A stretch of DNA of 64,000 nt from Hyphomicrobiales bacterium (GCA_027487555.1 JAIYDI010000008.1:1-64000); one strand, 5' to 3'; positions 38,338-47,101 are shown, counted from the stretch's first letter. Made by a program: numbers and translations. Notes: generated by a model from the sequence alone, not told the origin.

Positions 38338-38838
38338 CTAAAGCCGCGGATCGGCGCGCTTGGGCCGTGGCACCACCTTCAAATCGGCCTTGTTCTGGTT
38401 GACGAGCGCGGAGAGCACCTCGTCGACCATGCCAAGATGATCGTCGCGATCGGCATATTGCCGCTTCACGTCGGTGAGGTAGGTGGTGGCATCGACCAGA
38501 CGTCGCGCGAGCAGCCGCGCCACGGTGAACAGCACATCCGGATGGTGCTTCAGGAAGCTTTCGGCCGCCTCGATCTTGAAAACGCGGGCCGGGCCGACGG
38601 CCTTTACCGTCGCGGTGTGGCCGAGCCGGAGCAGCGCAGCGATCTCACCCACCACCGCGCCAGGTTCGGTGATCGATGCGACCTGGATGTCACCCTTCAT
38701 CACCGCGAGTTCACCCTCGGCAAGGATGTACATGAAGCCCATGCTCGGGCCTTCGGCGATGACGACCTCGCCCGGCTCGAGGCTGACGAGCGGCAACGCT
38801 TCGGACAGCGAGTGGCGATCGGAGCTCTCGGTCATCAT
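38338..38838 (-). CDS. Cyclic-nucleotide-binding domain protein
   Basis: This 166-aa protein has one cNMP-binding domain (PGEVVIAEGPSMGFMYILAEGELAV, then GAVVGEIAALLRLGHTATV). The phosphate-binding cassette GEIAALL...HTATV is close to that of true cyclic-nucleotide binders, with Thr in place of the usual Arg. It lacks a DNA-binding domain; the C-terminal part is helical. It stands alone, convergent with the small gene at 38124. Confidence 0.8.
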   Translation of the reverse strand: MMTESSDRHSLSEALPLVSLEPGEVVIAEGPSMGFMYILAEGELAVMKGDIQVASITEPGAVVGEIAALLRLGHTATVKAVGPARVFKIEAAESFLKHHPDVLFTVARLLARRLVDATTYLTDVKRQYADRDDHLGMVDEVLSALVNQNKADLKVVPRPKRADPRL

Positions 38839-38987
38839 GGGTTCACTGAATATGTAACAACGTGCCCTCGATCATGCGCCGGAACGCGCGGCCGGGCAAG
38901 CGCCGTACGCAACACCATCCCGCCCCCGTACTGTCTGCCCTAGGAGCGCTCGGGTCATAGATCCGCCATTTGCTCGCAAGTTCACTC

Positions 38988-39257
38988 CTAACGGGGCGCA
39001 ACGCTGCGGTTCAACTCGACCCCCAGAGTGTCGAGGTGGCTCAGCAATTCCTCGATAGTGCCGGTCGTTGAGGCAAGGTGCTTTGCTTCGCAACAGGCGG
39101 CGCTAAACCCGCACAAGCCTGCGAAATCATTGAGCGAGAAGCTCTTCATGCAATTGGGGCAATAGGCACTGGCATGCGGACGGATGCGCTTGGCATCAGC
39201 GCGAAAGGGCTGGTCACACAGCGGGCAGCGAATGATCACTGGAACAATAGTTCTCAC
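38988..39257 (-). CDS. Small zinc-ribbon protein
   Basis: This 89-aa protein has two CxxC pairs (RCPLCDQPF and YCPNCMKSF) that form a zinc-ribbon, followed by a Cys-containing loop (LCGFSAACCEAKH) and a helical tail. I cannot name a family. It diverges from the small gene at 39360 over about 100 bases. Confidence 0.6.
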   Translation of the reverse strand: MRTIVPVIIRCPLCDQPFRADAKRIRPHASAYCPNCMKSFSLNDFAGLCGFSAACCEAKHLASTTGTIEELLSHLDTLGVELNRSVAPR

Positions 39258-39359
39258 GCCGAGTTGTCAACTAATTGTCATGATTCGGAAAATAATCCGT
39301 TGTCACAAGACGTTCAAGATGTCTACGTTAGCTCGCCGTGCTTGGGAGGGGAGAACCAG

Positions 39360-39596
39360 ATGCTGCGCTTTGCTGCTCATACAGAATGTAAGGGCATCGA
39401 GGAGACCATCGTGCAACTGGCCGGCACGGCATCGTCTGTCAGAGACTGGTACGTCGCAGTTGCGGCACGACACCCAGAAGCGACACGCGGCGAGTTGACC
39501 CGCGCGGCCTTCCGTCTCGCCATAGCACTTACCGAAGATAACCCAAAGCTCGCGGAGCGCGCCTTTGAACTTGGCTTGTTCCAGCGCCGGCAATAG
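39360..39596 (+). CDS. Hypothetical protein
   Basis: This 78-aa protein starts at the ATG at 39360, which has GGAGGGGAG just upstream. It is helical and Ala/Glu-rich, with no signal peptide and no family I recognise. The strong ribosome binding site supports it being real. It diverges from the zinc-ribbon gene, and the tRNA-Gly gene is downstream on the other strand. Confidence 0.6.
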   Translation: MLRFAAHTECKGIEETIVQLAGTASSVRDWYVAVAARHPEATRGELTRAAFRLAIALTEDNPKLAERAFELGLFQRRQ

Positions 39597-39648
39597 TTGA
39601 TAGCGCTACCGCAAGCAGGCCGGACACGAGCGCGCAGAAACAAAACAA

Positions 39649-39670
39649 AAAGGCGCCCAAAGGCGCCTTT
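39649..39670. terminator. Bidirectional terminator (tRNA-Gly)
   Basis: AAAGGCGCC (39649-39657) pairs with GGCGCCTTT (39662-39670) around a 4-base loop. Read leftward it is followed by a T-rich run (complement of CAAAACAAAA), so it is a good terminator for the tRNA and may also end the gene at 39360. Confidence 0.85.
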
Positions 39671-39699
39671 GTCATCCACCCCTTGCGAAGGGAGGATAT

Positions 39700-39774
39700 T
39701 GGAGCGGGCGAAGGGATTCGAACCCTCGACCCTAACCTTGGCAAGGTTATGCTCTACCCCTGAGCTACACCCGC
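39700..39774 (-). tRNA. tRNA-Gly (anticodon GCC)
   Basis: The reverse complement folds as a standard cloverleaf. The acceptor stem is GCGGGTG with CGCCCGC, the D arm is GCTC-AGGGGTAGA-GC, the anticodon loop is CTTGCCAAG giving GCC, and the T arm is GAGGGTTCGAATCCCTT. The 3' CCA is encoded (TGG on the plus strand at 39700-39702). Confidence 0.95.
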
Positions 39775-39969
39775 ACTCCAGTCGCTGCCGGTTCCGGCGT
39801 CGACCGGGGCTATATGCCAATTCGATCCCGGCTTGGCAACCCCCTTCGCCAACGAATTTCCGAACGGGCTCCGCCCCTTGCGAAACCGGGCTCCGAGGCG
39901 CAAATAAGCAGGCAAACGTGGCTGCCGGGCGCGATGGCGCCGGCTGGGCCACCGCCAGGGACAGGACAG

Positions 39970-40917
39970 ATGAACATCAACGGCCTTTCTTCTCAGCCCG
40001 GCGCCGCGCCGACCCCAGGCCCCGCACTGATCAAGGAGTCGACCGACCGCGCCTTCAAGGCCGACGTGATCGATGCATCGCTGGAAGCGCCGGTGCTGGT
40101 GGATTTCTGGGCGCCCTGGTGCGGCCCCTGCCGGCAGCTGACGCCGACCATCGAGAAGGTGATCACCGAAAAGGCCGGCAAGATCCGGCTCGTGAAGATC
40201 AATATCGACGAGAATCCCGGTATCGCGGGACAGCTCGGCATCCAGTCGATCCCAGCGGTTTTTGCCTTCGCGGGCGGGCGGCCCATTGATGCGTTTCTGG
40301 GCGCTCTGCCCGAAAGCGAGGTGCGCCGTTTCGCGGAGAAGGTGATCGCCGGTGCTCCGGCCGGGAAACCCGCAACCGGGTCCATCGACGAGCAGATCGC
40401 CGAAGCCATTGCGGCGGCGGATGACGCGCTCGCGGCGGGCGATCTCAACCAGGCCGCCCAGATCTACGGCATGGTGCTGCAGCACAAGACCGACCACCTG
40501 CCGGCGATATTCGGCATGGTGAAAGTGTTCCTCGAGGCCGGCGAGACCGAGCAGGCAGTGGCCGTGCTCGACACGGTGCCGGAAACCGAGCGGAAGGGCG
40601 AGGCCTATGTGTCGCTTGTCGGGCGGATCAAGCTGCTGACCGAAGCCTCGGCGCTGTCGGAGACAGATGAGCTAGCCGCGCTGGTGGAACGTGATCCAGA
40701 CAACCACCAGGCCCGTTTCGACCTTGCGGTCAAATTCAATGCCGAAGGCAAGCGCGTCGAAGCCGCCGAGACGCTGGTGGCGCTGATGAAGCGTGACCGG
40801 ACCTGGAACGAGGACGGCGCGCGCAAGAAGCTGCTGGAATTCTTCGAAGCCTGGGGCTTCAAGGATCCGGCAACCGTCAAGGGCCGGCGGCTGCTTTCGG
40901 CCCTGCTGTTTTCCTGA
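39970..40917 (+). CDS. cnoX: Thioredoxin-TPR chaperedoxin, CnoX-like
   Basis: This 315-aa protein has an N-terminal thioredoxin domain with active-site WAPWCGPC (CGPC at residues 51-54) and a C-terminal TPR-like helical domain. It matches CnoX/YbbN, a chaperedoxin that protects proteins and hands them to GroEL and DnaK. Unlike E. coli CnoX, the CxxC is complete, as in the redox-active Caulobacter type. I chose the ATG at 39970. The Lon-N gene starts 25 bases after it. Confidence 0.88.
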   Translation: MNINGLSSQPGAAPTPGPALIKESTDRAFKADVIDASLEAPVLVDFWAPWCGPCRQLTPTIEKVITEKAGKIRLVKINIDENPGIAGQLGIQSIPAVFAFAGGRPIDAFLGALPESEVRRFAEKVIAGAPAGKPATGSIDEQIAEAIAAADDALAAGDLNQAAQIYGMVLQHKTDHLPAIFGMVKVFLEAGETEQAVAVLDTVPETERKGEAYVSLVGRIKLLTEASALSETDELAALVERDPDNHQARFDLAVKFNAEGKRVEAAETLVALMKRDRTWNEDGARKKLLEFFEAWGFKDPATVKGRRLLSALLFS

Positions 40918-40942
40918 TCCGGAGACAAATCCGGGAGTTCAC

Positions 40943-41608
40943 ATGCTCACGCGTCCGAAATCGCCTGGCGACTTGCCGTTGACGGTCCCGATCTTTCCGT
41001 TGACCGGGGCGCTGCTGCTGCCGTTCGCCCGGCGGCCGCTCAATATCTTCGAGCCGCGCTATCTCGAAATGGTCGACCACGCGCTGCGCGGCGACCGGCT
41101 CATCGGCATGATCCAGCCGCGCGACACCAGCGAGGAAAGCCCGGAAGGTGAGGTACCGCTGGAACGAGTCGGCACGATCGGCCGCATCGTGCATTTCGAG
41201 GAAATGGGCGAGGCGCGCTATTTCGTCGTGCTCGAGGGCGTCTGCCGCTTCGAATATGTGAAGGAAATGCCGTCCATGTCGCCGTTCCGGCGGGCAATGG
41301 TCGCGACCCAGGCCTTCGCTACGGATTTCGACCACGGGCTGGGCGAAGAGACGGTCGACAGGCCTCGCTTCCTCAAGATGATGAAGGACTATGCCGAGTT
41401 CGGCAATTTCGAGCTCAACTGGGAAGAAATCGAGAAGACGCCGACGGCCGACCTCGTGAATTTCTGCTGCATGGTGTCGCCCTATGGCGCGGCGGAAAAG
41501 CAGGCGCTGCTTGAAGCCGGCACGCTGCTCACGCGCGCCGAGACGTTGATTGCCATGGCCGAGTTCGAGATGGCGCAGGGCGGCGACCGTCCGTCCCGCC
41601 TCAACTGA
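40943..41608 (+). CDS. Lon N-terminal-type substrate-binding domain protein
   Basis: This 221-aa protein consists of the Lon protease N-terminal (PUA-like) domain only: [25 protein letters not shown] and [10 protein letters not shown]. No AAA+ or protease domain is present. Stand-alone Lon-N proteins are common in alphaproteobacteria next to a CnoX-like gene; the function is not established. The ATG at 40943 follows a GGGAG element. Confidence 0.88.
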   Translation: MLTRPKSPGDLPLTVPIFPLTGALLLPFARRPLNIFEPRYLEMVDHALRGDRLIGMIQPRDTSEESPEGEVPLERVGTIGRIVHFEEMGEARYFVVLEGVCRFEYVKEMPSMSPFRRAMVATQAFATDFDHGLGEETVDRPRFLKMMKDYAEFGNFELNWEEIEKTPTADLVNFCCMVSPYGAAEKQALLEAGTLLTRAETLIAMAEFEMAQGGDRPSRLN

Positions 41609-41618
41609 GGCCCGCCGC

Positions 41619-41888
41619 ATGGCCCGCCGTTTCGAGCCGCGCTATGTCGTCGATGTCCGCGTGCTCGAAATGCTGGTCTGTCCGCTCACCAAGACTCGGC
41701 TGACGCTGTCTCATACGCACGAGGAACTTATCTCGGTGGCGGCGCGGTTGGCGTTTCCGATCCGGCTCGGCGTGCCGATGCTGTCGATCGACGAGGCGCG
41801 TGAGATCGACCCCGAAGAACTGCAGCGCATCACGGCGCTGGCTGCGCTGGCGGCCGCCAATCCGAACGAACCGCCTGCGGGGGCCTGA
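41619..41888 (+). CDS. Trm112 family protein
   Basis: This 89-aa protein has the Trm112-like pattern: [13 protein letters not shown] near the start and [12 protein letters not shown] in the middle. Only one of the usual cysteine pair is clear, so it belongs to the degenerate alphaproteobacterial form. It starts 10 bases after the Lon-N gene and is probably co-transcribed with it. Partners of Trm112 are methyltransferases in other organisms; the role here is unknown. Confidence 0.8.
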   Translation: MARRFEPRYVVDVRVLEMLVCPLTKTRLTLSHTHEELISVAARLAFPIRLGVPMLSIDEAREIDPEELQRITALAALAAANPNEPPAGA

Positions 41889-41960
41889 GGCCCTTCCCCT
41901 GCACGGGGGGCAGGTGCCCCGACTGTTGGCCGCTCTGCCATTTCAACTCGCGCCATCCCC

Positions 41961-43184
41961 CTAGATCGGCAGGCCGCGGAGCAATCTGGGCCCCCGGTTG
42001 TCTATGGCAGCAGCGCGGGAAATGAACGCATCCTTCAGTGGCGGCAGGCGGTCGACGATGCCGAGCCCGAAATCGCGTGCGGCGCGCACCGGCGGCAGAT
42101 CGTTGGAAAACAGCCGGTTGAGCCCATCCATGACGATCGCCATGCCGGCGGTATCGAACCGGCGCATGCGTTCGTAGCGGGCGAGGAGATCGACGCGGCC
42201 CGGATCAAGCCCGAGCCGCATGGCGTCGACAATCAGTTCGGCCAGCGCCGCCACGTCCTTCAGTCCGAGGTTCAGGCCCTGACCGGCAATGGGGTGAACG
42301 ACGTGCGCCGCGTCGCCGACGAGCGCGAGGCGCGGTCCGACAAAATGCGTCGCCAGCTGCAGGCGGAGCGGATAGGCCTGCAAGTCCTCCTCGAGTGTCA
42401 CGGCACCGAGCGTCGATCCCATCGCCGCCTCGATTTCTGCTTCCGCCTCGGCCTTGGGCAGCGCGACAATGCGCGCGGCTTCAGTCGCAGTCTCGGTCCA
42501 GACGAGCGAAGAGCGTCGGCCAGGCAAGGGCAGGCTCGCGAACGGTCCGGCCGGCCGGAAATGCTCATAGGCCGTGCCCTCGTGGGCGAGTTCGTGGGCA
42601 ATGGTTGTGACAATGCCCGACTGGCGGTAGTCCTGCCCGATCGTGCCGATCCCCGCCATTTGCCGCAGGCCAGACCGCGCGCCGTCCGCCGCCACCACGA
42701 GCGGCGCGATGAGCAGCCGGCCGTCCGCAAGACGCAATTGCGCCCGCTCCCCTTCGGTTGAAAAGCCGCTGATCTGCGCGGGCGCGATCAACTCCAACTT
42801 GCCGGCAAGCGCGTCGAGCAGCGCAGTGACTACGGCCGTATTGGGCGCAAGATGCGCGAAGGGCTCGCCCGGCGCGACATCGCCATCGAAGGTGAGAAAC
42901 AGCGGGCGGGCGAGATCGCCCGTGCCCGAATCGGTGATCTTCATCTTCCGCACCGGCTCGGCAAACGGCGCAATCGCCTCCCACACGCCCAGTTGCTCGA
43001 AAATGCGGCGCACCCCCGCGGCCAGCGTCGAGGCACGCAGGTCGCGCGGCACGGCGAAGGCGCGGCGGTCGACGAGTGCGATGCGAAGGCCCGACACGGA
43101 CCGGACCAGCGCCAGCGCCAGCGTCAGCCCCACCGGCCCGCCGCCGACGATCAGCACGTCGTGGCTCAGCTGCTTGTCGCCCAT
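41961..43184 (-). CDS. ubiH: UbiH/UbiF/VisC-family FAD-dependent hydroxylase
   Basis: This 407-aa monooxygenase belongs to the ubiquinone-ring hydroxylase family. It has the FAD motif IVGGGPVGLTLALAL near the start, the middle AADGARSGLRQ block, and the GDAAHVVHPIAGQGLNLG block. Which ring position it hydroxylates cannot be told. The ATG at 43184 gives the conserved N-terminus. It is convergent with the Trm112-like gene. Confidence 0.87.
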   Translation of the reverse strand: MGDKQLSHDVLIVGGGPVGLTLALALVRSVSGLRIALVDRRAFAVPRDLRASTLAAGVRRIFEQLGVWEAIAPFAEPVRKMKITDSGTGDLARPLFLTFDGDVAPGEPFAHLAPNTAVVTALLDALAGKLELIAPAQISGFSTEGERAQLRLADGRLLIAPLVVAADGARSGLRQMAGIGTIGQDYRQSGIVTTIAHELAHEGTAYEHFRPAGPFASLPLPGRRSSLVWTETATEAARIVALPKAEAEAEIEAAMGSTLGAVTLEEDLQAYPLRLQLATHFVGPRLALVGDAAHVVHPIAGQGLNLGLKDVAALAELIVDAMRLGLDPGRVDLLARYERMRRFDTAGMAIVMDGLNRLFSNDLPPVRAARDFGLGIVDRLPPLKDAFISRAAAIDNRGPRLLRGLPI

Positions 43185-43281
43185 CGGGCCCTCCGTTCGC
43201 CGCCGGATCCCGGTCGCCGGCAGCTCAAAGCATGTGGACTGCCCGGGCTTTGGGCGCAAGGGACGCGTTGCCGCAAGCGCT

Positions 43282-43296
43282 GCCTACTATATAGGC
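43282..43296. promoter_or_regulatory. GCCTA-N5-TAGGC motif
   Basis: This inverted motif in the ubiH-glnK divergent region resembles the palindrome at 7468-7481. Its TATAGT (leftward) could be the ubiH -10 element. The rest of the 307-base gap holds the glnK promoter. Confidence 0.35.
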
Positions 43297-43423
43297 AAGA
43301 TTGTTCATTTTGGCGGAATTTTGCGCAGCCCATACCCGTTCTGGGGTCAATATGTGTCCGTATCTGGGTATACAACGCGAAAAAATGTTTTGTTAACAAA
43401 GACTTGCTGGCTGGGTGGCCAAT

Positions 43424-43440
43424 CTGGCACGGCAATTGAC
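43424..43440 (+). promoter_or_regulatory. Sigma-54-like promoter of glnK
   Basis: CTGGCACGGCAATTGAC fits the sigma-54 -24/-12 consensus (YTGGCACG-N4-TTGCW) except that the -12 GC is GA. It lies 52 bases upstream of the glnK ATG, which suits NtrC-controlled expression. Confidence 0.6.
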
Positions 43441-43491
43441 TCTTAAATGTTCGATTGGGTCGTCCAAAAACACCTTTTGAAAGGGGCATAC

Positions 43492-43830
43492 ATGAAACTG
43501 GTGATCGCCATCATCAAGCCGTCGCGCCTGGAGGAGGTCCGTCAGGCCCTCAACTCGCTCGACGTGCATGGCATGACCGTGACCGAAGTGAAGGGTTACG
43601 GTCGTCAGAAGGGCCACTCGGAAATCTATCGCGGCACCGAATATGCCGTGCACTTCCTGCCCAAGCTGAAGATCGAGATCGCGGTGGACGACGCGCAGTC
43701 CGACGCCATCGTCAGCGCTATTCGCGAAAGCGCCCAGACCGGCCGCATCGGTGACGGCAAGATTTTCGTCCTCGACCTTTTGGCCGTGACCCGCATCCGC
43801 ACCGGCGAAACCGGCGCCTCGGCGCTTTGA
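43492..43830 (+). CDS. glnK: Nitrogen regulatory protein P-II
   Basis: PII senses 2-oxoglutarate, ATP/ADP and glutamine and controls AmtB and nitrogen enzymes. The 112-aa protein has the full signature: KLVIAIIKPSRLEEV at the start, the T-loop Tyr51 in SEIYRGTEYAV (uridylylation site) and GRIGDGKIFV. Position before amtB marks it as GlnK rather than GlnB. A sigma-54-like promoter precedes it. Confidence 0.95.
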   Translation: MKLVIAIIKPSRLEEVRQALNSLDVHGMTVTEVKGYGRQKGHSEIYRGTEYAVHFLPKLKIEIAVDDAQSDAIVSAIRESAQTGRIGDGKIFVLDLLAVTRIRTGETGASAL

Positions 43831-43854
43831 TGCCGACCTGATTGGGGAACCATT

Positions 43855-45237
43855 ATGAAGTTCAATAAGCCGATCTCCCTCCTTGTGCCGGCGGCGCTCG
43901 CGTCGCTTGCACTCGCCTTGCCGGCGCTGGCCCAGGACGCTGCCGTACCCGTGCCCGAAAAGGGCGACACGACCTGGATGCTGATCTCGACGATCCTCGT
44001 GATCGCCATGACGCTTCCCGGCCTCGCCCTGTTCTATGGTGGCCTCGTGCGCGCCAAGAACATGCTGTCGGTGCTGATGCAGGTGCTGTCCGGCTTCGCG
44101 CTGATCTCGATTCTCTGGGTGGTTTACGGGTATTCGCTGGCGTTTGCCGGCCCGACCACCAGCGGCGGCCTCGTGGCCTTTATCGGCGATTTCTCCAAAC
44201 TCTTCCTTGCGCCGGTCAAGCCGGACTCGCTCGTGGAGAGCTTCACGAAGGGCGTGTTCATTCCCGAACTGACCTTCGTCATCTTCCAGCTGACCTTCGC
44301 CGCCATCACGCCGGCACTGATCGTCGGCGCCATCGCCGAGCGCATGAAGTTCGGCGCCGTGATGCTGTTCCTCGCCCTGTGGTTCACCTTCTCCTACCTG
44401 CCGATCGCGCACATGGTCTGGTGGTGGCAGGGTCCGAGCTTCGTCGCGCCCGAAGGGCAGACGGCTGCGGCCGGCTTCCTCTTCGGCCTCGGTGCTCTCG
44501 ACTTCGCCGGCGGCACAGTGGTGCATATCAATGCCGGTGTGGCCGGCCTCATCGCCGCCATCGTGCTTGGGCCGCGTCGCGGCTTCCTCAAGGAGCCGAT
44601 CCCGCCGCACAATCTCGTACTCACCTTCATCGGCGCCTGCCTGCTGTGGGTCGGCTGGTTCGGTTTCAATGCCGGCTCCAATCTTGAAGCCAATGGCATC
44701 ACCGCCCAGGCCCTGCTGAACACGATCACCGCGCCATCCGCTGCTGCGTTGGCCTGGGCCATTGCGGAGAAGTTCACCCGTGGTCATGCGTCGCTGCTCG
44801 GCGCTGCTTCCGGTGCCGTGGCCGGCCTCGTTGCCATCACCCCGGCAGCTGGTCTTGCCGGGACGATGGGTGCCATCTTCCTCGGTGCCGTGGCAGGTTT
44901 CGTGTGCCTGTGGGCCGTCGTGACGCTGAAGCCGATGTTCAAGTATGACGACGCGCTCGACGTGTTCGGCGTGCACGGCGTGGGCGGTATCGTCGGCGCT
45001 CTTGGCACGGCAATTGTCGCCGCGCCGTCGCTGGGCGGGTACGGGCTCAACAACGATATCCTCGGCCAGCTGCTCATCCAGGCACAGGCCGTCGGCATCG
45101 CCGTCGTGTGGTCGGCCGTGGTGACGTTCCTTGCGCTGATGATCTGCAAGGCCGTGTTTGGCGGTATCCGCGTGTCGGAATCGGCCGAGTCCGATGGTCT
45201 CGATATCTCGAGCCATGGCGAGCACGCCTACAACTAA
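43855..45237 (+). CDS. amtB: Ammonium transporter
   Basis: This 460-aa ammonium channel has an N-terminal signal peptide ending in ALPALAQD and about 11 membrane segments. The Amt motifs PGLALFYGGLVRAKN, the His-containing WWWQGPSF region and the VHGVGGIVGALGTA block with the second pore His are clear. It follows glnK by 24 bases, the classic glnK-amtB operon, in which GlnK blocks the channel when nitrogen is sufficient. Confidence 0.95.
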   Translation: MKFNKPISLLVPAALASLALALPALAQDAAVPVPEKGDTTWMLISTILVIAMTLPGLALFYGGLVRAKNMLSVLMQVLSGFALISILWVVYGYSLAFAGPTTSGGLVAFIGDFSKLFLAPVKPDSLVESFTKGVFIPELTFVIFQLTFAAITPALIVGAIAERMKFGAVMLFLALWFTFSYLPIAHMVWWWQGPSFVAPEGQTAAAGFLFGLGALDFAGGTVVHINAGVAGLIAAIVLGPRRGFLKEPIPPHNLVLTFIGACLLWVGWFGFNAGSNLEANGITAQALLNTITAPSAAALAWAIAEKFTRGHASLLGAASGAVAGLVAITPAAGLAGTMGAIFLGAVAGFVCLWAVVTLKPMFKYDDALDVFGVHGVGGIVGALGTAIVAAPSLGGYGLNNDILGQLLIQAQAVGIAVVWSAVVTFLALMICKAVFGGIRVSESAESDGLDISSHGEHAYN

Positions 45238-45246
45238 GCTCTTCCC

Positions 45247-45301
45247 GGGCGCCGTGCGCGGCGCCCTTCCTTCAGGTTTATACGGCGCCGTGCGCGGCGC
45301 C
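45247..45301. repeat. Two direct copies of a GC hairpin
   Basis: GGCGCCG-TGCG-CGGCGCC occurs twice (45247-45266 and 45284-45301), 37 bases apart. Each copy is a perfect stem-loop. They lie just after amtB and may be termination- or RNA-stability-related structures. Confidence 0.6.
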
Positions 45302-45352
45302 CTTCTACCCCGCGCGGGCGGTACCTCCTCCCTCTTCCCGCGTGGCACTTCC

Positions 45353-45385
45353 GGAGAGCCGGGCCCGGCTCGGCTCTCCGTTTTT
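45353..45385 (+). terminator. Rho-independent terminator of glnK-amtB
   Basis: GGAGAGCCG (45353-45361) pairs with CGGCTCTCC (45371-45379) and is followed by GTTTTT. Confidence 0.85.
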
Positions 45386-45545
45386 CGCTGATCGCGGCGT
45401 GCAGCTCACGTACCTCTTGGCCCGCCACAGAGGCTTCCCACTCGCAAACCGCGTGGGCTGCACACCCCGGTCAACGGACCGCCCGCCGTCCCAGGCGCGC
45501 TAACGGCCTATCGGCCGCGCTGCGGACGGCTTCTGCATACGGATT

Positions 45546-45599
45546 GTGCAGAATGCGGCTGCTGACCGCCCAAATTCTGTGCACGCTGCATTCTGCAGC
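45546..45599. promoter_or_regulatory. Dyad upstream of second Amt promoter
   Basis: GCAGAATGC (45548-45556) and GCATTCTGC (45588-45596) form an inverted repeat about 70-120 bases upstream of the sigma-54-like promoter at 45666, the usual place for an NtrC-type enhancer. It does not match the textbook NtrC site closely. Nothing else is visible in the 500-base gap 45238-45736 apart from the repeats and terminator above. Confidence 0.35.
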
Positions 45600-45665
45600 G
45601 CGGGAACGACTTGTCGTCTTTCTCTACGCCGCTGAATTTATTGACATAATCTCGTCCTGCGCGAA

Positions 45666-45682
45666 CTGGCACGCCTTTTGAA
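45666..45682 (+). promoter_or_regulatory. Sigma-54-like promoter of second Amt gene
   Basis: CTGGCACGCCTTTTGAA has the -24 element intact and the same GC-to-GA change at -12 as the glnK promoter. It lies 55 bases before the ATG at 45737. Confidence 0.6.
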
Positions 45683-45736
45683 GGCTGAACACCCAGCAGG
45701 CACCGGAAAAGTCCGGGCCTGGTGGGGGGCTCTCTC

Positions 45737-46942
45737 ATGAACGGATCCACAAGCGGGATCGATGTCTTTTTCGTACTGGTCGGCGCGATCCTGGTTTTCG
45801 CCATGCATGGCGGTTTCGCCTTTCTCGAAGTCGGCACCGTCCGCGCGAAAAATCAGGTCAATGCCATGGTCAAGATCATGGTCGATTTCGGTTTTTCGAC
45901 GCTGAGCTATTTCTTCATCGGCTATACGATCGCCTATGGGGTAACCTTCCTGCACGGCGCCAGTGTGCTGGTAGGCGGCGACGGCTTCCTGCCGCAGGGC
46001 TTCAGCCTCGTGAAATTCTTCTTTCTCGCCACCTTCGCCGCTGCCGTGCCGGCTATCATTTCGGGCGGCATCGCCGAGCGGGCGAAGTTCTGGCCGCAGG
46101 TGGCGACGGCAGCCGTGATCGTCGGGTTGGTCTACCCGTTCACCGAAGGCATCGTGTGGAACGGCAATTACGGCATCCAGGCCTGGCTCGCGGCGACCTT
46201 CGGGGCGACGTTCCACGATTTCGCCGGTTCGATCGTCGTCCACGCGCTGGGCGGCTGGATCGCGCTGGCAGCCGTGATGAAGCTTGGGCCGCGCATCGGG
46301 CGCTATGGCCCGCATGGGCGGCCGTTTCCGCCGTCGTCGATCCCCTGGCTGGCACTTGGCACCTGGCTTCTCGCGATAGGCTGGTTCGGCTTCAACGTCA
46401 TGTCGGCGCAGTCGATCGCGGCGGTGTCCGGGCTCGTGGCCATCAACTCGCTGATGGCAATGGTGGGTGGCATTATCGCGGCGAGCCTCGCATCTCGGGT
46501 TGATCCGGGCTTCGTGCACAACGGGGCGCTCGCGGGCCTCGTCGCGGTCTGCGCCGGGTCCGACGTCATGCATCCGGCGGGGGCACTCGTCGTCGGAGCC
46601 ATCGCGGGCGTTATCTTCGTCAAGGGCTTCACCATCACGCAGGAGAAGCTGAAGATCGACGATGTGCTCGGGGTCTGGCCGCTGCACGGGCTCTGCGGCC
46701 TTTGGGGCGGTGTCGCGGCCGGTGTGTTCGGGCTTTCCGAACTGGGCGGTCTCGGCGGGGTGTCGCCCGTGGTGCAGATCCTGGGCTCGATCGGCATTGC
46801 CGCCTATGCCTTCGCGGCCGGCTACGTCATCTACACGTTTTCGGCGAAGCTCGTCGGCATCCGGCTGACCGACGAGCAGCAACGGCGCGGCGCCGATCTG
46901 TCGGTGCATTCGATCGGCTCGACACCGGACGTCACCTACTGA
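45737..46942 (+). CDS. Ammonium transporter (second Amt)
   Basis: This 401-aa Amt-family protein has about 11 membrane segments and no cleaved signal peptide. Family blocks include GFAFLEVGTVRAKN, FHDFAGSIVVHALGGWIALA and WPLHGLCGLWGGVAAG. It is diverged from AmtB and resembles the Rhizobiales AmtB2 group. The ATG at 45737 is preferred over an ATG-less upstream extension. It has its own sigma-54-like promoter, separate from glnK-amtB. Confidence 0.9.
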   Translation: MNGSTSGIDVFFVLVGAILVFAMHGGFAFLEVGTVRAKNQVNAMVKIMVDFGFSTLSYFFIGYTIAYGVTFLHGASVLVGGDGFLPQGFSLVKFFFLATFAAAVPAIISGGIAERAKFWPQVATAAVIVGLVYPFTEGIVWNGNYGIQAWLAATFGATFHDFAGSIVVHALGGWIALAAVMKLGPRIGRYGPHGRPFPPSSIPWLALGTWLLAIGWFGFNVMSAQSIAAVSGLVAINSLMAMVGGIIAASLASRVDPGFVHNGALAGLVAVCAGSDVMHPAGALVVGAIAGVIFVKGFTITQEKLKIDDVLGVWPLHGLCGLWGGVAAGVFGLSELGGLGGVSPVVQILGSIGIAAYAFAAGYVIYTFSAKLVGIRLTDEQQRRGADLSVHSIGSTPDVTY

Positions 46943-47101
46943 ACGAAACCTGGCCGGGCGGCGGGCGCGAACCTGCCGCCCTATGGGGGCAAGCGCGGCG
47001 GACCGGGGTTCAACAGTGGTTAACCCTAACCGACTAGGATCACCCTGACCGCTTCCTGTTCGCGAGGCGGCTTTGTTGTTCCGACCAGAGTACACGACAC
47101 G

